From positions 248,001 through 312,000 of the forward strand of contig NZ_JAFJYB010000003.1 of NCBI RefSeq assembly GCF_018777385.1: 64,000 nt of DNA, read 5' to 3'. The translations under genes and the position numbers were made by a program. The stretch comes from Candidatus Symbiopectobacterium endolongispinus (lineage in GTDB: Bacteria > Pseudomonadota > Gammaproteobacteria > Enterobacterales > Enterobacteriaceae). Positions 1 to 11,024 of the stretch are shown piece by piece. Below the pieces are notes generated by a model. The model was not told where the DNA came from, ran no database searches, and was given only the letters and a program-made list of their open reading frames with translations. Numbering within the stretch: position 1 is the first letter of the stretch; each line of letters starts with the position of its first letter.

Positions 1-370
1 CTGAAAGGTCGGGTTTCCGGTTGCCCAGGCATCTTTGCCGACGGTTACGATGTCATTCTGGGTAATCTTGCCGGATTTCAGCGCCTGACCGATAACATAA
101 CTGGTCATCATTTTGGTCAGACTTGCGGGATCGCGGCGCGCATCGGCATTCATTTCTGCCAACACTTTACCAGAGTTGTAATCAATCAGGATGTACGATA
201 CCAGAGTTGTAATCAATCAGGATGTACGACTCGGCGTCGATTTGTGGTACGCCGGGGATCATCGTCTTGAGATTGACGTCTTCCGCATGGGCCGTTGTGG
301 CAACACTGACGGCAAGCAGCGTGCCCAGCGCTGTACCTAAGGTGAAACGAGACGTGATAACAATATTCAT
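1..370 (-). pseudogene. dacA: dacA, D-alanyl-D-alanine carboxypeptidase PBP5 (partial, frameshifted)
   Basis: PBP5 trims the terminal D-Ala from peptidoglycan pentapeptides in the periplasm. The gene runs off the left edge, so only the first ~110 codons are present. The start at 370 gives a typical signal peptide ending in ATTAHA, then the mature N-terminus with [15 protein letters not shown] perfect 31-bp tandem duplication (168-198 and 199-229) falls right after [10 protein letters not shown]. Because 31 is not a multiple of 3, translation goes out of frame and stops at 182. The rest, including the catalytic SLTK motif with the Ser-Lys pair and [10 protein letters not shown], is readable only in the other frame. 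It is followed on the minus strand side by rlpA upstream, as in E. coli. I infer loss of function; the homology call is certain. Confidence 0.93.
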
Positions 371-537
371 GATTGGAACTACAACATCCGTGGGGTGAAG
401 TTAAAAAACGAGCCGTACTATAGCAGATGCGCCATAGCGCGGCACCAGACATTCCGTTACGTGATTTTGCTAAAGCAGAATGGTGTAACAACCCCATGAC
501 CGCACATTAACATGCGGCGGACTGGGGCGCGAGAGGA

Positions 538-1644
538 TTATTGCGCGTCTGCCGCCGTGACAAAGGCGTGCTGCTGCGCTTCTGTTGCCAAACGCTGCTG
601 AAGTTCAGTGGCCTGTTGGAGGTTTTGAAAAGGGCCAAGCTGAACGCGATACAACCAGTTGCTGGGTGTCACTTTTCCCGTCACGTGGAAGCGTTCGATC
701 AGGCTTTTCAGCCAGGTTTGCGCACGCTGTGGGTCGCTCAGCGCTCCAACCTGAACCAGATAGCGCCCGTTACTGTTGCCAATCGGTGTCGCTGCCGGCG
801 TCACGGCAAGCGGGCGCGCTGCTGTGGTTGCTGGCCCGCTGGTCACAGGCGTAGCGGCATGTGTATCTTCCAATACGCCAGAACGCAGGGCTGTAGGAGC
901 ACCAAGAAACCCACTTGGGCTGGCACTGGTGCTGCTGGCCGGCATGTCGCTGTTATTTTGCACACTGAGGGCGTTGTTACTGACGGGCCTGCTGGCAATG
1001 GCTGCTGGCGCACTGGTTTCCATCACAGGCGTACCCAATCCGCTGGCACCGAGGTTCGGACGATCGGGCAGGGCAAAACTCTCTTTAGCGACGGTTGTCC
1101 CAATAGTGCCTGGCCCGGAGAGCGTGCCATCCGGCGCGACCACGATCGCTTCAACTTTCACTTTGGTATTGTTGGAGATATTGAGGCGATCGCCAGCCGC
1201 CTTGGACAGATCGATAATTCTGCCCGGCGTATACGGGCCGCGATCGTTCACACGAACCACCAGAAGGCGGCCGTTGCTCAGGTTAGTCACGCGGACATAG
1301 CTGGGTAATGGCAGCGTGGGGTGTGCAGCGGTAATGGCGTTGGGATCGAAGATTTCGCCGATAGATGTACGATTCCCGTTGGCTTCAGCGCCGTACCAGG
1401 TTGCCAGACTGACCTCGGAGAAGTTCTGCGCGTTCTGGATCACCTTGTAGGTTTTTCCCTTGATGGTGTAATTCTGCAACGTGCTCGGATTATAGGGCTC
1501 ATAGCGCGGCTCGGCTCCGCCAATCTCTTCCACCGGACCATTATAAGCCGAGGTCGGCGTAATCGGCGCGCGCGGGGCTTCCGTGGTGGTACAGGCTGCA
1601 AGCATCAATGTGACGATGCCGACCCAAAGCCAGTCCTTACGCAT
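538..1644 (-). CDS. rlpA: RlpA, septal lytic transglycosylase lipoprotein
   Basis: RlpA is an outer-membrane lipoprotein that binds and, in Pseudomonas, cleaves denuded glycan strands at the division septum. The 368-residue product begins with a lipoprotein signal with lipobox LAAC (Cys18). A double-psi beta-barrel domain follows at about residues 75-165, with the conserved VRVNDRGPY segment and the downstream Asp of RIIDLS. After a long Ala/Thr/Ser/Pro-rich linker comes a C-terminal SPOR domain at about 290-365 (RYLVQVGALSD and YRVQLGPF). Length is close to the E. coli protein (362). It lies 14 bp downstream of mrdB in the same direction, the conserved elongation-and-wall cluster. No lesion is seen. 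Confidence 0.95.
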   Translation of the reverse strand: MRKDWLWVGIVTLMLAACTTTEAPRAPITPTSAYNGPVEEIGGAEPRYEPYNPSTLQNYTIKGKTYKVIQNAQNFSEVSLATWYGAEANGNRTSIGEIFDPNAITAAHPTLPLPSYVRVTNLSNGRLLVVRVNDRGPYTPGRIIDLSKAAGDRLNISNNTKVKVEAIVVAPDGTLSGPGTIGTTVAKESFALPDRPNLGASGLGTPVMETSAPAAIASRPVSNNALSVQNNSDMPASSTSASPSGFLGAPTALRSGVLEDTHAATPVTSGPATTAARPLAVTPAATPIGNSNGRYLVQVGALSDPQRAQTWLKSLIERFHVTGKVTPSNWLYRVQLGPFQNLQQATELQQRLATEAQQHAFVTAADAQ

Positions 1645-1658
1645 GTGTTTACCTCACT

Positions 1659-2771
1659 TTATAAGTTTTTCGAGAGCATCTTACGGTGCGTGTGGATTGA
1701 CATCACAATGCCAAACCCTGCCATCAACACCACCAACGCTGAGCCGCCGTAACTGATAAGCGGGAGCGGCACCCCGACCACGGGCAATATGCCACTCACC
1801 ATACCGATGTTAACAAAAACATAGACAAACAGAATGAGAATCAGGCCGCCGACCATCACCCGACCAAACGAGGTTTGGGCATTGGCGGCAATTACCAGAC
1901 CACGCATGATGACAAACAGATACATGGCGATCAGAACCAGCACACCAATCAACCCCAACTCCTCTGCCAATACGGCAAAAATAAAGTCGGTGTGGCGTTC
2001 GGGCAGAAATTCAAGCTGTGACTGGGTGCCTTGTAGCCAGTCTTTACCCGACAAACCCCCGGAGCCGATAGCAATCTTGGATTGAATAATATGGTAACCA
2101 GCCCCCAGCGGATCGCTTTCCGGATCGAGCAGCATCATCACGCGGGCGCGTTGGTAATCGTGCATCAGAAAGAACCAGAGCACGGGAATAAACGCTGCGA
2201 GCAACACTAGCGCCACGGCGATCAGTCGCCAGCTCATGCCCGCGAGAAAAAGCACAAACAGGCCGGATGCCGCGACCATAATCGACGTGCCCATGTCGGG
2301 TTGCGCCGCCACCAGCAAGGTCGGCAAAAAGATTAATACCAGGGCGATCCCGGTGTTTTTCAGCGACGGTGGGCACATATCACGGTTGATAAAGCGCGCT
2401 ACCATCAACGGCACGGCAATTTTGGCAATTTCTGACGGCTGAAAACGGACAAAGCCAAGATCAAGCCAGCGCTGTGCGCCTTTACTTATCTGGCCGAACA
2501 CATCCACCATGATCAACAGAATGACACAGACGATATAGAGATAGGGTGCCCAGCCTTCGTAGGCGCGCGGCGGAATTTGCGCCATGGCGATCATCACGGT
2601 AAGACCAATGGCTATCTGTGCCGCTTTACGCTCCATCATGCCGATATCCTGGCCGCTGGCGCTCCACATCACGAATAAGCTATACCCCAGCAGCGCTAGA
2701 ATACAGAGCAGGAAGGGCTGGTCGATATGCATCTTGGTCCAAATCGACCTTTTTTGTTGGCTTTCAGTCAT
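1659..2771 (-). CDS. mrdB: RodA (MrdB), SEDS peptidoglycan glycosyltransferase
   Basis: RodA is the SEDS-family polytopic membrane protein that polymerises glycan strands during cell elongation, paired with PBP2. The 370-residue product matches the E. coli length. It has many hydrophobic segments and the large loop with SKIAIGSGG and [19 protein letters not shown], which carries the catalytically important Asp of SEDS proteins. The conserved late segment [13 protein letters not shown] is present. It starts 8 bp downstream of the mrdA stop, so the two partners are translationally close. This gene is expected to be essential for rod shape, and it is intact. Confidence 0.96.
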   Translation of the reverse strand: MTESQQKRSIWTKMHIDQPFLLCILALLGYSLFVMWSASGQDIGMMERKAAQIAIGLTVMIAMAQIPPRAYEGWAPYLYIVCVILLIMVDVFGQISKGAQRWLDLGFVRFQPSEIAKIAVPLMVARFINRDMCPPSLKNTGIALVLIFLPTLLVAAQPDMGTSIMVAASGLFVLFLAGMSWRLIAVALVLLAAFIPVLWFFLMHDYQRARVMMLLDPESDPLGAGYHIIQSKIAIGSGGLSGKDWLQGTQSQLEFLPERHTDFIFAVLAEELGLIGVLVLIAMYLFVIMRGLVIAANAQTSFGRVMVGGLILILFVYVFVNIGMVSGILPVVGVPLPLISYGGSALVVLMAGFGIVMSIHTHRKMLSKNL

Positions 2772-2779
2772 GGTGGCGG

Positions 2780-4684
2780 TTACTCGCTTTCAGAACCGGG
2801 TGCGCTGGGTGGCGCATCGGGCAATTCGGTGTTGTTATCGCCCAGCATAATGTGGTCGAGCATCTGGCGTACCAAGGCGCTGATAGCAGGGCCTGCACCG
2901 CCATTCTCCAAAACGATTGAGATGGCAATTTTGGGGTTGTTATAGGGGGCAAATGCCGTCAACAGTTTGTGGTCACGCAGGTGTTCGGCGATTTTATGCG
3001 CATTGTAGGTCTCATTTTCTTTCAGGCCAAATACCTGCGCAGTACCGGTTTTTGCTGCGATCTTATAGGGCGCATCGGCAAAAAATTTATGTGCAGTGCC
3101 GTTCTGACGGTTAGCAACCCCGTACATCCCGTCTTTGGCGATTTCCCAATAGCTGGCACGCACATCGCTAAGTCGTGACACTTCTTGCTGACGATAAGGT
3201 ACGATGACGCCGCTATTGCGAGCGCTATAAAGCAGGTGTGGTGTTTTCACGTTGCCATCGTTGATAAGCGTCGTCAGTGCTTTCGCCATTTGAATCGGCG
3301 TGGCAATCCAGTAGCCTTGACCTATGCCAACCGGAATGGTGTCCCCTTGATACCAAGGACGTTTGAAGCGTTTTTGCTTCCACTCACGTGTGGGCATATT
3401 GCCGGAACGCTCTTCCGCCAGATCGATACCGGTGTATTCACCGTAGCCGAACTTGTTCATCCATTCTGCCAGGCGATCGATACCCATGTCATAAGCGACC
3501 TGATAGAAGAAGGTATCCGCAGATTCTTCCAGCGATTTGGTCACGTTCAAGCGGCTATGGCCCCATTTTTTCCAGTCGCGGAACCGTTTTTCTGAGCCCG
3601 GTAATTGCCACCAACCTGGATCGAACTGTGAGGTGGTGGTGGTAATCACATTGGCGCTTAATGCAGAGGCGGCAATGTAGGGTTTCACTGTTGAAGCCGG
3701 AGGATATAGCCCCTGCGTGGCGCGGTTGATCAGCGGTTTGTTAGGGTCATTAAGCAGTGCGCGATAGTCTTTGCTCGAGATGCCATCAACGAACAGGTTG
3801 GGATCGTAGCTCGGGGTGGAAACCAGTGCGCGCAGGCCACCATCGCGTGGATCGATAATCACCACCGCTGCCCGACTGCCTTCCAGCAGTTTTTCAACGT
3901 AGATTTGCAGGTTGAGATCGATGGTGAGGTAGATATCCTGACCCGCTTGCGGCGGCTGCTCGTGCAGTTGACGGATGACGCGGCCACGGTTATTGACTTC
4001 CACCTCTTCATAACCGGGTTTACCGTGCAGAATATCTTCGTAATAGCGCTCAATGCCCAGTTTTCCGATGTCGCGCGCGGCGGCGTAATCGGCAATTTTT
4101 TCTTCCTTACTCAGTCGCTCTACGTCTTTATCATTGATTTTTGATACGTAGCCGAGGACATGGGTTAGGGCAGAGCCATACGGGTAATAGCGGCGTTGAT
4201 AGCCTTTGACTTCCACGCCGGGAAAACGGTACTGGTTGACGGCAAAACGGGCGACATCAACGTCGCTTAAGGCGGTTTTGACCGGAATGGAGGTGAAGCG
4301 GCGTGAGCGTTTACGTTTTTTCTCGAAGTTTTCCAGATCATCATCAGTGAGATTGACGATGGGTTTCAGAGTAGTCAGCGTATCTTGCAGGTTATCAACT
4401 TTGTCCGGCACCAGTTCCAACTGGTAAATGGTGCGGTTGAGCGCCAGTGGAATACCGTTGCGATCGTAAATGATGCCGCGGCTGGGCGCGATGGGTACCA
4501 GCTTAATGCGGTTTGCGTTTGAGCGTGTGCGGTAGTCATCAACGCGCACCACTTGCAAATGGTACAAATTGGTCACCAGCACGCCGGAAAGCAGCAAAAT
4601 ACCGATGAACGCCACTAAAGCACGACGTACGAAAAGGGCGGATTCCGCCGAATAATCACGAAAGGGTTTATGTTCTGTTTTCAT
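2780..4684 (-). CDS. mrdA: PBP2 (MrdA), elongation transpeptidase
   Basis: PBP2 is the class B penicillin-binding protein that cross-links peptidoglycan in the elongasome together with RodA and MreBCD. The 634-residue protein (E. coli 633) has a short cytoplasmic tail and one N-terminal membrane anchor (about residues 25-47), then the PBP dimer/pedestal domain. The transpeptidase domain carries all three motifs: STVK with the acylated serine in [13 protein letters not shown] in [10 protein letters not shown], and KTG in [10 protein letters not shown]. rodA and rlpA follow in one operon. No irregularity is visible across 1.9 kb, in contrast to the neighbouring dacA. Confidence 0.97.
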   Translation of the reverse strand: MKTEHKPFRDYSAESALFVRRALVAFIGILLLSGVLVTNLYHLQVVRVDDYRTRSNANRIKLVPIAPSRGIIYDRNGIPLALNRTIYQLELVPDKVDNLQDTLTTLKPIVNLTDDDLENFEKKRKRSRRFTSIPVKTALSDVDVARFAVNQYRFPGVEVKGYQRRYYPYGSALTHVLGYVSKINDKDVERLSKEEKIADYAAARDIGKLGIERYYEDILHGKPGYEEVEVNNRGRVIRQLHEQPPQAGQDIYLTIDLNLQIYVEKLLEGSRAAVVIIDPRDGGLRALVSTPSYDPNLFVDGISSKDYRALLNDPNKPLINRATQGLYPPASTVKPYIAASALSANVITTTTSQFDPGWWQLPGSEKRFRDWKKWGHSRLNVTKSLEESADTFFYQVAYDMGIDRLAEWMNKFGYGEYTGIDLAEERSGNMPTREWKQKRFKRPWYQGDTIPVGIGQGYWIATPIQMAKALTTLINDGNVKTPHLLYSARNSGVIVPYRQQEVSRLSDVRASYWEIAKDGMYGVANRQNGTAHKFFADAPYKIAAKTGTAQVFGLKENETYNAHKIAEHLRDHKLLTAFAPYNNPKIAISIVLENGGAGPAISALVRQMLDHIMLGDNNTELPDAPPSAPGSESE

Positions 4685-4718
4685 CTGGCAACTATTTCGT
4701 GTGTTTTATCGTACAGTC

Positions 4719-5189
4719 TTACTCTCTATGGTAAGGGTGATTGGTGGTGATGCTCCAAGCCCGATACAGGCTCTCGGCCACCAATACGCGCACCAGCGGG
4801 TGCGGCAGCGTTAACGGCGATAGCGACCAGCTTTGCTCCGCCGCCGCTTTGCAAGCGGGGGCCAGCCCTTCCGGGCCGCCAATCAGCAGGCTGACGTCGC
4901 GCCCGTCCTGTTTCCAGCGTTCCAATTGGCTGGCAAGCTGCGGCGTTTCCCACGGCGTACCGGGAATATCCAGTGTCACAATACGGTTACCTTTCCCCAC
5001 TGCCGCCAGCATCAGTTCCCCTTCTCGCTCGAGAATACGTTTGATATCCGCATTCTTTCCCCGTTTACCAGCAGGGATTTCCGTGAGCTCGAAGAGCATG
5101 TCTTTGGGAAAACGTCGCAGATAATCCGAAAAACCTGTCTGCACCCAGTCCGGCATTTTGGTGCCAACGGCGACCAGTTGCAGCCTCAT
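4719..5189 (-). CDS. rlmH: RlmH, 23S rRNA pseudouridine-1915 N3-methyltransferase
   Basis: RlmH is a small SPOUT-fold enzyme that methylates N3 of pseudouridine 1915 in helix 69 of the 70S ribosome, using S-adenosylmethionine. The 156-residue product (E. coli 155) begins [15 protein letters not shown] and carries the SAM-binding knot loop LLIGGPEGL and the C-terminal family signature [12 protein letters not shown]. Its start lies 1 bp after the rsfS stop, so the pair is co-transcribed as in other enterics. The call rests on near full-length similarity. Confidence 0.96.
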   Translation of the reverse strand: MRLQLVAVGTKMPDWVQTGFSDYLRRFPKDMLFELTEIPAGKRGKNADIKRILEREGELMLAAVGKGNRIVTLDIPGTPWETPQLASQLERWKQDGRDVSLLIGGPEGLAPACKAAAEQSWSLSPLTLPHPLVRVLVAESLYRAWSITTNHPYHRE

Positions 5190-5190
5190 G

Positions 5191-5508
5191 TTAGCTCCAC
5201 AGTTTTTCCAGTTCGTACAGGTGACGGCTCTCTTCCTGCATCACGTGCACCATAACATCACCGAGATCGACAACCACCCAGTCAGCACCTTGCTCACCCT
5301 CAACACCCAGTGGGATCATTCCGGCAGCGCGTGAGACTTGTACCACATGGTCGGCGATAGACGAAACGTGGCGGCTGGATGTACCGGTGCAGATAATCAT
5401 GCAGTCGGTAATGCTGGATTTGCCACGCACGTTCAGCACAACGATATCCTGGCCTTTTAAATCATCTATTTTATCAATAACAAAATCTTGGAGTGCTTGG
5501 CCTTGCAA
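5191..5508 (-). CDS. rsfS: RsfS, ribosomal silencing factor
   Basis: RsfS (Iojap/DUF143 family) binds ribosomal protein L14 on the 50S subunit and blocks subunit joining in slow or starved growth. The 105-residue product has the family core [14 protein letters not shown] and the segment [16 protein letters not shown]. Length equals the E. coli protein (105). It precedes rlmH. In E. coli cobC lies between rsfS and nadD. Here the 210 bp between the rsfS start and the nadD stop hold no cobC, only short inverted repeats. Confidence 0.95.
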   Translation of the reverse strand: MQGQALQDFVIDKIDDLKGQDIVVLNVRGKSSITDCMIICTGTSSRHVSSIADHVVQVSRAAGMIPLGVEGEQGADWVVVDLGDVMVHVMQEESRHLYELEKLWS

Positions 5509-5718
5509 AGGTTCCTCCTGCCTGGCTGTTCAACCGGAGAAATGTGCTCCGGCGGGTAAAAAGGGTTGCGTGTTCATGCGTGACGCACCGCAGGTGTTTC
5601 AGGGTATTAACGACCCATTTGGCGGCGTAGACAACGCGCTTTACCGTTTTTTACCGGACTGAAAAACCAGCGGCGGAGTATAGCATGCCCGGTGAGAGAG
5701 TGGTATGCGGGAAGCGGG

Positions 5719-6375
5719 TTAACGGTATAAGTCGTGAGCATCCATAAAATGCAGCACGGCAGGGGGAACCAAATCGTCGCAGGATTCACCCTTCTGACGG
5801 CGCTGGCGAATATCCGTGGCAGAGACGGTGACCAGCGGCGTGTGCGCCAAATAGATCAATCCGTGCGGCTGCGTGTGAAGATCTGCGGCATTTTCAGCGC
5901 TGTGCGCTTCCAGCCACGCCTGCTGTTCTGGCGTGTCCAACGTGGTGCGGTAACCTGGGCGTGCGCAGACCAGTAGATGACACACCTTGAGCAGGTCTTG
6001 TCCGCGGTGCCAGGCGTGTAATGTGAGCAGCGAATCCTGGCCGATAATAAAGGCCAACGGAATGTTATCGCCCATTTCTGCGCGAATCATCTCCATGGTA
6101 TCAATGGTGTAAGACGGCGTGATACGCTGCAATTCACGGTCATCCACGCTGAATAACGGCGTCTCGGCGATGGCGAGTTCCACCATGCGCTTGCGCTGTT
6201 GCGCGGTGGCTTCAGGCTGTTCACGGTGAGGCGGTACGTTATTGGGCATCAGCGTGATGCGCGTTACGCCTATTTCATCCGCGAGCGCAGTGACTGGACG
6301 TAAATGCCCATAATGAATGGGATCAAAGGTGCCGCCGAAGTAGGCGATCAGTTCAGGGGGAGTAACGCTATTCAT
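5719..6375 (-). CDS. nadD: NadD, nicotinate-mononucleotide adenylyltransferase
   Basis: NadD transfers AMP from ATP to nicotinate mononucleotide, giving deamido-NAD in NAD biosynthesis. I place the start at the ATG at 6375 ([15 protein letters not shown]), 218 residues, overlapping the end of holA by 8 bp. An upstream in-frame ATG at 6399 would add eight residues inside holA. The nucleotidyltransferase motif [11 protein letters not shown], the NNVPPHR loop, IIGQDSLL and the C-terminal [11 protein letters not shown] motif are all present. E. coli NadD is 213 residues. The gene is essential and intact. Confidence 0.95.
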   Translation of the reverse strand: MNSVTPPELIAYFGGTFDPIHYGHLRPVTALADEIGVTRITLMPNNVPPHREQPEATAQQRKRMVELAIAETPLFSVDDRELQRITPSYTIDTMEMIRAEMGDNIPLAFIIGQDSLLTLHAWHRGQDLLKVCHLLVCARPGYRTTLDTPEQQAWLEAHSAENAADLHTQPHGLIYLAHTPLVTVSATDIRQRRQKGESCDDLVPPAVLHFMDAHDLYR

Positions 6376-7405
6376 CGGCGTTGACCATACCGGGCGCAAG
6401 CACCTTGCCGCACAATAACAGCGTCAGCGTTTGCATTTCTGGCCAGATGGATTGGCCATAATCCTGTTTTAGCGTCAATTCCAATCGCGTCAGCAGGTGC
6501 ATAGCTTGCTGCAACTGATGTCCATTGAGCCGTTGGAGTGCCTGAGTGAGCAGTGCGCGTCGGTTTTGCCACACTTTATGCTGATCAAACAGGGTATGTA
6601 ACGGTGTTGTCACCATGTTGTGCTGCAAGGTGACCAACAGTGTCAACTCACGTTGTAGCGTGCGCAGCAGAATCACAGGTTCGCTGTCTTCTGCTTGTAA
6701 CTGTTGCAACACGTGCCAGGCGCGTTTGCTTTTGCCTGCCAGCATGGCATCCAGCCAGTGAAAGGGCGTGAAGTGTGCAGCATCGTTTACCGCCTGCTCA
6801 ACGCGTGGCAACGTGAGCTTGCCGTCAGGATAGAGCAATGACAAACGTTCCAGCGCCTGCATCAACGCCAGAAGATTGCCTTCATAGCAGTAACACAGCA
6901 GTTGCGTGGCGGCATCATCCAGTTGCAGTTTGCGTTGCTTGGCGCGTTGTGCCACCCAGCGCGGTAATTGCGTCTGTTCCGGTGTTAAACAGCTGATGAT
7001 CACGCCGTGCTGCGACAGTGCTTTATACCAGGCGCTGTTTTCTTGCGCTTTGGTGAGTTTGCTGCCGCGTAGAATAGGCAATACGTCCTGATGCAGCAGT
7101 CCAGCCAGTTTGACTAGATTTTCTGCCATGGCGGCGTTGGGGCCGTTTTCCGGCAGTTGCAGCAGTAGGCTTTGCCGTGAAGCGAACAGGCTGAGTGCCT
7201 GACATACGCTGAAAATAGCATCCCAATCGGTGCTTTGATCGAGTGTGAAACTGAAATGTTCGGTGAAACCCTGCTCCCGCGCGCGATGGCGCAGCATATC
7301 CAGGCTTTCCTGCAACAGCAGTGGATCGTTGCCAAACAGCAGATAGCAAGCGCGCAGCCCCTCATTGAGCTGCGCGGCAAGCTGTTCCGGATAGATACGG
7401 ATCAT
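6368..7405 (-). CDS. holA: HolA, DNA polymerase III delta subunit
   Basis: HolA is the clamp-loader subunit that opens the beta ring. The 345-residue product (E. coli 343) starts [13 protein letters not shown] and has the AAA+-like fold seen in [16 protein letters not shown], without a functional Walker A as expected for delta. The helical collar region ends in [11 protein letters not shown]. It overlaps lptE by 4 bp (ATGA-type junction) and nadD by 8 bp, so lptE-holA-nadD are tightly coupled. Essential and intact. Confidence 0.95.
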   Translation of the reverse strand: MIRIYPEQLAAQLNEGLRACYLLFGNDPLLLQESLDMLRHRAREQGFTEHFSFTLDQSTDWDAIFSVCQALSLFASRQSLLLQLPENGPNAAMAENLVKLAGLLHQDVLPILRGSKLTKAQENSAWYKALSQHGVIISCLTPEQTQLPRWVAQRAKQRKLQLDDAATQLLCYCYEGNLLALMQALERLSLLYPDGKLTLPRVEQAVNDAAHFTPFHWLDAMLAGKSKRAWHVLQQLQAEDSEPVILLRTLQRELTLLVTLQHNMVTTPLHTLFDQHKVWQNRRALLTQALQRLNGHQLQQAMHLLTRLELTLKQDYGQSIWPEMQTLTLLLCGKVLAPGMVNADE

Positions 7406-7959
7406 GAACGCCCGTTGTTATCGCTGATGGCGGTGGCACGTTGCTGGAGGTTTTTCACTTCATCACTGCCGTTGATGGTCACCAGTTTACGCACTAACTG
7501 CTCGGCAGCCTGACGGCGCATCTCTTTACGTATGATGTCCTGCTCGGCGTCTTTTGCCAACGCGGCGAGCGGGTTATCAAAGAAGGTGCGGAACACCGTG
7601 ACCGAGAGTGGATAAATATCTTCACCCGGCAGCAGCACCTGCGCCTGAACGGTCAGCACCAGCTGGTACTCTGCGGTGGTCCCATCCTGGAAAATAGAGA
7701 CAGTGTCTCTGGCTTCCGTGGAGCCGAGAATACGCAGGGATGCGATATCCTGACGCGCGGCGTCTTCCTCGATTCTTACATCACTGGCACGTAGCTGATC
7801 GCGAATGGCCCGGGTCAACGGACCAAAAGGATCGTTACTGGTCAGCGTTAATACCTTCAATTCGCTGGGCAGTTGTGTGGTGCCACGCAGATGAAAACCG
7901 CAGCCGGCGGTAACCAGCACCGCCAACCCCAGCAACAACGTGAATAAAAGATGTCGCAC
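7402..7959 (-). CDS. lptE: LptE, LPS-assembly lipoprotein
   Basis: LptE plugs the LptD barrel and delivers lipopolysaccharide to the outer leaflet of the outer membrane. The 185-residue product (E. coli 193) starts with a lipoprotein signal peptide whose lipobox is VTAGC (Cys20), followed by [11 protein letters not shown]. The mature part keeps the conserved [12 protein letters not shown] and the C-terminal helix rich in Arg and Gln. It starts 14 bp after leuS on the minus strand and overlaps holA. Essential and intact. Confidence 0.94.
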   Translation of the reverse strand: MRHLLFTLLLGLAVLVTAGCGFHLRGTTQLPSELKVLTLTSNDPFGPLTRAIRDQLRASDVRIEEDAARQDIASLRILGSTEARDTVSIFQDGTTAEYQLVLTVQAQVLLPGEDIYPLSVTVFRTFFDNPLAALAKDAEQDIIRKEMRRQAAEQLVRKLVTINGSDEVKNLQQRATAISDNNGRS

Positions 7960-7973
7960 AGTGCCTCCTTGGC

Positions 7974-10556
7974 TTAACCTACAACCAGGTTAAGCAGTTT
8001 GCCCGGAACGTAAATGACTTTACGTACTGTAACGCCTTCCAGGTATTTTGCCATCAGATGTTCCTGTGCGGCACGCGCCTGAACCTGCTCCTGCGTGGCA
8101 TCGGCAGCAACCGTAATTCTGCCGCGCACCTTGCCGTTCACTTGCACCACGACCAATTTGGAGTCTTCCACCATGGCATCTTCATCGGCAACAGGCCATG
8201 GGGCCGTGTCGATATCGCCATTGCCACCCAGCGCCTGCCACAGCGTGAAGCAGGCGTGCGGTGTGAACGGGTACAGCATACGCACCACGGCCAGCAGCGC
8301 TTCCTGAGTCAGTGCGCGATCCTGCTCGCTTTCTTGCGGCGCTTTTGCCTGCTTGTTCATCAGTTCCATAACGGCGGCGATAGCGGTGTTGAACGTCTGA
8401 CGACGACCAATATCATCGGTGACTTTAGCGATGGTTTTGTGCAGGTCGCGACGCATTGCTTTCTGATCTCCGGTCAGCGCGGAAACATCCAGCGCACCGG
8501 TAGCGCCTTTTTCCGTGTGGTCGTAAACCTGTTTCCACACACGCTTGAGGAAGCGGTTAGCCCCTTCAACCCCTGATTCCTGCCATTCCAGCGTCATTTC
8601 TGCCGGAGAGGCGAACATCATAAACAGACGCACGGTGTCGGCACCGTATTTCTCTACCATCACCTGCGGGTCGATACCGTTGTTCTTCGATTTCGACATC
8701 TTGCTCATTCCGGCGTACACCAGTTCGCGGCCTTCTGCATCGAAGGCTTTCAGGATGCGTCCTTTGTCATCGCGTTCCACGGTGACGTCAGACGGTGATA
8801 CCCAGATACGTTCGCCACTGTTGCCGGTGTAGTAGAAGGCATCAGCCAACACCATCCCCTGACACAACAGGCGCTTGGCGGGTTCATCTGAGGTGACAAG
8901 ACCTGCATCACGCATCAACTTGTGGAAGAAGCGGAAATACATCAGGTGCATGATGGCGTGTTCGATACCGCCCACGTATTGATCGACCGGCAGCCAGTAG
9001 TTGGCCGCCGCCAGATCGAGCATACCCTGATCGTATTGCGGGCAAGTGTAGCGCGCGTAGTACCAGGAGGATTCCATAAAGGTATCGAAGGTATCGGTTT
9101 CAAGCAGCGCAGGCTGACCGTTGACGGTGGTTTTTGCCCAGTTGGGATCGGCTTTGATAGGGCTGGTAATGCCATCCATCACCACGTCTTCCGGCAGAAT
9201 CACTGGCAGTTGATCTTCCGGGGCCGGGATAACGGTGCCATCTTCCAACGTCACCATCGGGATTGGCGCCCCCCAGTAACGCTGACGGGATACGCCCCAA
9301 TCGCGCAGGCGATAGTTGACTTTGCGTGCGCCGACGCCGAGTGCGACCAGCTTGTCAGCAATGGCGTTAAAGCCCGCCTCGTGATCCAGACCGCTGAATT
9401 CGCCTGAGTTGAACAGTGCGCCTTTCTCGGTCATGGCTTGTGCAGATATATCGGGTTCGCTGTCGTCCAGGTTCAGGATAACGGGTTTGATCGTCAACTG
9501 ATATTTAGTGGCAAATTCCCAGTCGCGCTGGTCGTGGCACGGAACGGCCATCACCGCGCCAGTGCCGTAATCCATCAGCACGAAGTTGGCTGCCCATACT
9601 GGCAGTTTTTCGCCGGTCAGTGGATGCTCCACGAATAGGCCTGTCGCCATGCCCTTTTTCTCCATGGTCGCCATATCTGCTTCGGCAACTTTGGTGTTAC
9701 GGCATTCATCGATAAACGCGGTCAACGCCGGGTTAGTGGCGGCGGCGCGCAGCGCCAGCGGATGCGCGGCAGCAACGGCGACATAGGTGGCACCGATAAA
9801 GGTATCCGGACGCGTGGTGTAGACGGTCAGCTTGTCAGCGCTGTCTGCCACGTCAAAGGTGATTTCCACCCCTTCCGAACGGCCAATCCAGTTTCGCTGC
9901 ATGGTTTTGACCTGCTCCGGCCAGCTTTCCAGCGTGTCCAGATCGTTGAGCAGTTGATCGGCGTAATCGGTGATTTTGATAAACCACTGCGGGATCTCTT
10001 TACGCTCCATTTTGCTGTCACAGCGCCAGCAGCAGCCATCGATAACCTGTTCGTTGGCCAGCACAGTCTGATCGTTCGGGCACCAGTTCACCGCAGAGGT
10101 TTTCTTGTAGACCAGACCTTTTTCGTACAGCTTGGTGAAGAACCACTGTTCCCAGCGATAATAATCGGGTTTACAGGTGGCGACTTCACGATCCCAGTCA
10201 TAGCCAAAGCCCAGCCGCTTCAACTGGTTTTTCATGTAATCGATGTTGGCATAGGTCCAGGGGGCCGGTGCGGTGTTGTTTTTTACCGCAGCCCCTTCCG
10301 CTGGCAGACCGAAAGCGTCCCACCCGATCGGTTGCAGGACGTTTTTTCCCAACATACGTTGGTAGCGGGAAATAACGTCACTGATGGTGTAATTACGTAC
10401 GTGCCCCATGTGTAGGCGGCCAGAAGGGTAGGGGAGCATGGAAAGGCAGTAGTACTTTTCCTTGCCGGGCTCTTCGGTCACTTTAAACGTTTTGTTTTCT
10501 TGCCAGTTAAGCTGGACGCGAGTTTCTATCTCTTCTGGGCGGTATTGCTCTTGCAT
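7974..10556 (-). CDS. leuS: LeuS, leucyl-tRNA synthetase
   Basis: LeuS charges tRNA-Leu with leucine. The 860-residue class Ia synthetase has the E. coli length. The HIGH-type motif appears in [15 protein letters not shown], the CP1 editing domain lies at about residues 225-415 (with [12 protein letters not shown]), and the KMSKS loop is in [13 protein letters not shown]. The anticodon-binding and C-terminal domains are complete, ending GKLLNLVVG. The gene heads the leuS-lptE-holA-nadD run. No lesion in 2.6 kb. Confidence 0.97.
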   Translation of the reverse strand: MQEQYRPEEIETRVQLNWQENKTFKVTEEPGKEKYYCLSMLPYPSGRLHMGHVRNYTISDVISRYQRMLGKNVLQPIGWDAFGLPAEGAAVKNNTAPAPWTYANIDYMKNQLKRLGFGYDWDREVATCKPDYYRWEQWFFTKLYEKGLVYKKTSAVNWCPNDQTVLANEQVIDGCCWRCDSKMERKEIPQWFIKITDYADQLLNDLDTLESWPEQVKTMQRNWIGRSEGVEITFDVADSADKLTVYTTRPDTFIGATYVAVAAAHPLALRAAATNPALTAFIDECRNTKVAEADMATMEKKGMATGLFVEHPLTGEKLPVWAANFVLMDYGTGAVMAVPCHDQRDWEFATKYQLTIKPVILNLDDSEPDISAQAMTEKGALFNSGEFSGLDHEAGFNAIADKLVALGVGARKVNYRLRDWGVSRQRYWGAPIPMVTLEDGTVIPAPEDQLPVILPEDVVMDGITSPIKADPNWAKTTVNGQPALLETDTFDTFMESSWYYARYTCPQYDQGMLDLAAANYWLPVDQYVGGIEHAIMHLMYFRFFHKLMRDAGLVTSDEPAKRLLCQGMVLADAFYYTGNSGERIWVSPSDVTVERDDKGRILKAFDAEGRELVYAGMSKMSKSKNNGIDPQVMVEKYGADTVRLFMMFASPAEMTLEWQESGVEGANRFLKRVWKQVYDHTEKGATGALDVSALTGDQKAMRRDLHKTIAKVTDDIGRRQTFNTAIAAVMELMNKQAKAPQESEQDRALTQEALLAVVRMLYPFTPHACFTLWQALGGNGDIDTAPWPVADEDAMVEDSKLVVVQVNGKVRGRITVAADATQEQVQARAAQEHLMAKYLEGVTVRKVIYVPGKLLNLVVG

Positions 10557-10686
10557 GGCTGCCAGGGGTCCTATTTAGTAAAGAAGCGCTACACCCGTAG
10601 CGTGTTCCGATTCATCATAATGACCCGCATAGCATAGCTGATAAGCAACGCTGGCAACAACCGCCTCTACACCATAAGCGCTGATT

Positions 10687-10872
10687 TATACCCGTCATAC
10701 TTCACGTTGCAGGTGCGTTGGCTACACTCGTCCACCAGAATCACTTACCTGAGTAAGCTCATCGGGATTGATGAACCTCATCTCTGAGGTTCACCCTTCG
10801 GGCCAGCGCAAGCGCTGTGCAAATTTGTTTCTCCCTTGCCGCCTTCCTGCAACTCGAATTATTTAGGGTATA
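10687..10872. repeat. ERIC element (long form)
   Basis: This imperfect palindrome lies in the 468-bp gap between leuS and ybeL. Its ends are TATACCCGTCATACTTC and GAATTATTTAGGGTATA, the known termini of enterobacterial repetitive intergenic consensus (ERIC) elements. The core contains the CACTTACCTGAGTAAGCTC dyad and the matching GAGGTTCAC. At 186 bp it is longer than the usual ~127 bp, with extra sequence in the right half (GGGCCAGCGCAAGCGCTG). The same long form recurs at 19650-19828. The rest of the gap shows no gene. Confidence 0.88.
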
Positions 10873-11024
10873 TGGATGCAAGCCGCAAAGTTGGCAAAAA
10901 GTGGGGCAAAGAGAGGTGATGAGCAAGAATAGTGCTTAAAACCGTCTAAAATAGAGAGGGATAGCTAAACAGGTACCGTCATTGCCCCGCCAATGTTAAC
11001 CAATCCGCGTATTCAGGAGGCACC

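Noticed and set aside
541-1308. 255-codon open frame antisense to rlpA
   Set aside because: The minus strand encodes RlpA with lipobox, barrel and SPOR domain. The antisense frame has no family resemblance.
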